A stretch of DNA of 6,023 nucleotides, taken from contig JAKSPR010000186.1 in assembly GCA_024404655.1 (NCBI GenBank), positions 1 through 6,023 of the forward strand, written 5' to 3'. This stretch comes from Clostridia bacterium. Lineage in GTDB: Bacteria > Bacillota > Clostridia > Oscillospirales > CAG-272. Shown piece by piece: positions 4,350 through 6,023 of the stretch. How positions within the stretch are numbered: the stretch's first letter is position 1; each line of letters starts with the position of its first letter. Both the position numbers and the translations under genes were made by a program. The notes under the pieces were generated by a model that was not told the DNA's origin, ran no database searches, and saw nothing but the letters and a program-made list of their open reading frames with translations.

Positions 4350-5531
4350 ATGAAAAAGTTTTCCAGACTTTTAACGATCATTCTTTCAGTTATGATGATC
4401 GCAGCCTGCACCGTCTCTGCCGGCAAGTATGACGATGCTGTTACAGGTCTTACCTTTACCGAATTTGCCTATTATGACGGTGAAATGGATGCTGCCGGCA
4501 TGCGTGCATTCACAGTTGATCCCAGCGGCAAATACTACTACGGCGGTTTCTTGAACGGCAGTGCGCCGACTGTTTATCAGTTCGACGCTGCGACCGGTAA
4601 GGAAGTCTGCTCTTACGTCTTCAATGAGGACGAAGATCCCGGTGCATACATCAAGGCTATCGCTGCCGATACCCGTGGTTATGTTTACATGGGCGTTGCC
4701 AACAAGGCAAACAACGGCGCTGTCTACTTTGCAATCTGCAAGGAACAGGGCCTTCAGGAAATCAAGTGGGTCAAGATCGAGATCGAAGGCAAGGTTGGTG
4801 TCAACGGTGCCGACATTCTTGAAAAGGACGGCAAGGTTTACCTTTATTTCGTTACCAACTACGATTCCGACAGAATCTACTGCTATGATGTTACTGACGT
4901 CAACAACCCTGTTCTGAACACCAGCTTCGGCAACGGTGCAGGCGGCGGTTATGTTGACCTGGCTAACACCTTCCCGATCACCGACTGCAACAACATCTGT
5001 GTTTCTGCAGACGGTATGATCTACATGGCAGCCAACACCGGCAAGGGTTCCAAGGGTGACACTGTCATCAAGATCGACTACACCGGTACCGGTTACATGT
5101 ATGACCACGCAGTCGACGAGTGCTTCGGTGTTACCGCACTCCGCGGTTATCTGGTAGTCACCACTTACCAGAGCGACGGCTCCCTGATTTACATTCTGAA
5201 TCAGGAAGACCTTTCCGAGGTCACTCATTATGAAGGCAATCTCGGCAATCTGCCTCAGGCAGGCGTCATCAACGACCGTCTCTATGTTGCATCCCAGGGT
5301 CCCGACGCCGTTCTGGTCTCCAACCAGATCGTTTTCCCGGTCGAAGAAGAACCTGCACCCGATGTTCCCGCAGCCGAAGATGATGCAGCTGCAGATACCG
5401 ATGCTCCCGCAGCAGAGGGCAGCACGGATGCCGCTCCCGCTCCCACCTCTCCCAAAACCGCAGATGCAGGCATCGTTCTGGCAGCTGTCGTCATGGCATG
5501 TGCGGCTGCGGTTGTCACCAAGAAGCACTGA
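4350..5531 (+). CDS. Exported beta-propeller surface protein with C-terminal sortase-like anchor
   Basis: A 393-residue protein. Residues 1-24 are a signal peptide (MKKFSRLL, a hydrophobic core, then AACTVSA). Residues 35-330 contain six strand motifs with the pattern G-x-[VIL]-Y-[MVL]: near 60 (GKYYYGG), 110 (GYVYMG), 161 (GKVYLYF), 222 (GMIYMA), 266 (GYLVVT) and 309 (DRLYVA). This indicates a beta-propeller of about six blades, similar in style to NHL or PQQ-like repeats. Residues 331-366 are a Pro/Ala/Asp/Glu linker, 367-372 read SPKTAD, 373-389 are a membrane helix, and the tail is TKKH. That layout is a cell-wall sorting signal with Ala in place of the usual Gly of SPKTG. GGAGG (4334-4338) precedes the start with 11-nt spacing. 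Codons are strongly biased (AAG, AAC, GAC, ATC, GGT/GGC), as in highly expressed genes. The ligand is unknown; a binding or scaffold role at the cell surface is inferred. Confidence 0.88.
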   Translation: MKKFSRLLTIILSVMMIAACTVSAGKYDDAVTGLTFTEFAYYDGEMDAAGMRAFTVDPSGKYYYGGFLNGSAPTVYQFDAATGKEVCSYVFNEDEDPGAYIKAIAADTRGYVYMGVANKANNGAVYFAICKEQGLQEIKWVKIEIEGKVGVNGADILEKDGKVYLYFVTNYDSDRIYCYDVTDVNNPVLNTSFGNGAGGGYVDLANTFPITDCNNICVSADGMIYMAANTGKGSKGDTVIKIDYTGTGYMYDHAVDECFGVTALRGYLVVTTYQSDGSLIYILNQEDLSEVTHYEGNLGNLPQAGVINDRLYVASQGPDAVLVSNQIVFPVEEEPAPDVPAAEDDAAADTDAPAAEGSTDAAPAPTSPKTADAGIVLAAVVMACAAAVVTKKH

Positions 5532-5545
5532 TTCTTCTATCTGTC

Positions 5546-5580
5546 AAAAAAGCCGTGATGTGGCATAAACGGCAGTTTTT
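5546..5580 (+). terminator. First hairpin after the propeller gene
   Basis: GCCGT (5552-5556) pairs with ACGGC (5569-5573) around a 12-nt loop. Six A precede the stem (5546-5551) and AG plus five T follow (5574-5580). The stem is short, but the A and T runs make it terminator-like, in tandem with the stronger hairpin that follows. Confidence 0.5.
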
Positions 5581-5612
5581 CACACCTGCGGAACAATCTG
5601 CAGGTGTGTTTT
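5581..5612 (+). terminator. Strong rho-independent terminator of the propeller gene
   Basis: CACACCTGC (5581-5589) pairs perfectly with GCAGGTGTG (5600-5608), extendable by a G-U and a G-C pair to 11 bp around a 6-nt loop. TTTTATATT follows. It ends 3 bp before the -35 of the next promoter, so it insulates the downstream araC gene from the abundant upstream transcript. Confidence 0.8.
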
Positions 5613-5615
5613 ATA

Positions 5616-5644
5616 TTGCATATTTTACCCGATTATGCTATAAT
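5616..5644 (+). promoter_or_regulatory. Promoter of the second AraC-family gene
   Basis: -35 TTGCAT (5616-5621), a 17-bp spacer and -10 TATAAT (5639-5644) preceded by TGC. The nine bases TGCTATAAT are identical to those of the propeller promoter. Transcription would start near 5651, leaving a leader of about 20 nt containing only the ribosome binding site. Confidence 0.7.
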
Positions 5645-5669
5645 GGAATAAGAGAAGGAAGGGGCGCCG

Positions 5670-6023
5670 ATGTACGAAAATCCTGCGGAAATTCAGGACT
5701 GGCTGAATTCCGCCCATGAAAGCACCTATCACTGGAAAACACGGCGGCAATTTATATGCGACGACCGCGATCTTCCCGGCGGTACCTCTATGCCGTACTT
5801 TCATACCCACGAGCTGATCGAGATTTTCTATGTCCGCAAAGGCCACAAGCGCTATGTCTGTGATAACGACTTTTCCTGTGATCTTCTGCCGGGCGACCTG
5901 CTCATCATCCCGGAAAATATAGAACACCGTACCTTTTCCGTGACAAATGAACCCCAGAGTCGGCTGATTCTCTATTTCAGGCGAAGCTATCTTGACCGAT
6001 TCTCTGCGGAAATCGAAAAGCAT
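5670..6023 (+). CDS. AraC-family transcriptional regulator, N-terminal part (runs off right edge)
   Basis: An open frame of 118 codons continues past the window end without a stop. It reads MYENPAEIQDWLNSAHES, and then residues 40-105 form an AraC-type cupin sensor: MPYFHTHELIEIFYVRKGHKRYVCDNDFSCDLLPGDLLIIPENIEHRTF. His45, His47, Glu51 and His86 occupy the cupin ligand positions, and LPGDLLIIPENIEH is the typical second cupin motif of AraC regulators that sense sugars. The C-terminal helix-turn-helix that would confirm the family lies outside the window. AGAAGGAAGGGG (5653-5664) directly upstream sets the start, and a clear promoter and preceding terminator show it is transcribed independently. 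It probably controls genes further right. Confidence 0.85.
   Translation, partial: MYENPAEIQDWLNSAHESTYHWKTRRQFICDDRDLPGGTSMPYFHTHELIEIFYVRKGHKRYVCDNDFSCDLLPGDLLIIPENIEHRTFSVTNEPQSRLILYFRRSYLDRFSAEIEKH

Noticed and set aside
4386..5528. Minus-strand open frame of 380 codons opposite the propeller gene
   Set aside because: It mirrors a codon-biased gene that avoids TTA, CTA and TCA, which leaves the opposite frame open. It has no ribosome site or promoter, and the sense frame has a signal peptide and anchor.

Overview
The window looks like a chromosomal segment of a gut-type Bacillota bacterium, probably class Clostridia and plausibly Oscillospiraceae (Ruminococcaceae). That placement is inference. 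It rests on AGGAGG-type ribosome binding sites, sigma-A promoters with extended -10 boxes, a clostridial-looking sortase-type tail (SPKTAD, then a membrane helix and KKH), and the mix of XRE and AraC regulators. No phylogenetic marker gene is present.

Layout, left to right. Positions 1-236 hold no supported gene. They contain a hairpin with a T-tract (1-45), a strong leftward promoter (143-171) and a cluster of four GGGCAACT/GGGCCACT repeats (157-211) that resembles one end of an IS21-type insertion sequence lying mostly beyond the left edge. An XRE-family regulator reads leftward (237-1004). Diverging from it across a 264-bp gap, with a clear promoter for each gene, is a 279-residue membrane-anchored protein of unknown function (1269-2108). 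It ends at a bidirectional terminator shared with a convergent AraC-family regulator (2163-3020).

The leftward block 4021-2163 consists of a one-domain cupin, a RidA-type enamine/imine deaminase and the AraC regulator. ridA and araC are 44 bp apart with no promoter between them, so they are probably co-transcribed. The cupin is separated from ridA by a 243-bp gap holding three tandem copies of a palindromic repeat of about 65 bp. These genes may form a small sugar- or amine-linked detoxification and regulation unit, but no substrate can be read from the sequence.

Diverging from the cupin is a 393-residue exported beta-propeller protein (4350-5531) with a C-terminal sortase-like anchor. It has a structured leader of about 110 nt and the codon bias of a highly expressed gene. 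A double-hairpin terminator follows. After it, a second AraC-family regulator starts from its own promoter (5670) and runs off the right edge, so only its cupin sensor domain is visible.

I see no convincing new multi-gene system. The most interesting items are the tandem palindromic array with a possible degenerate fourth copy in the leader of the propeller gene, the conflicting anchoring signals on the propeller protein, the IS-like end whose repeats overlap a strong promoter, and the finding that all six recognisable promoters have TG-n extended -10 boxes at exactly 17-bp spacing.
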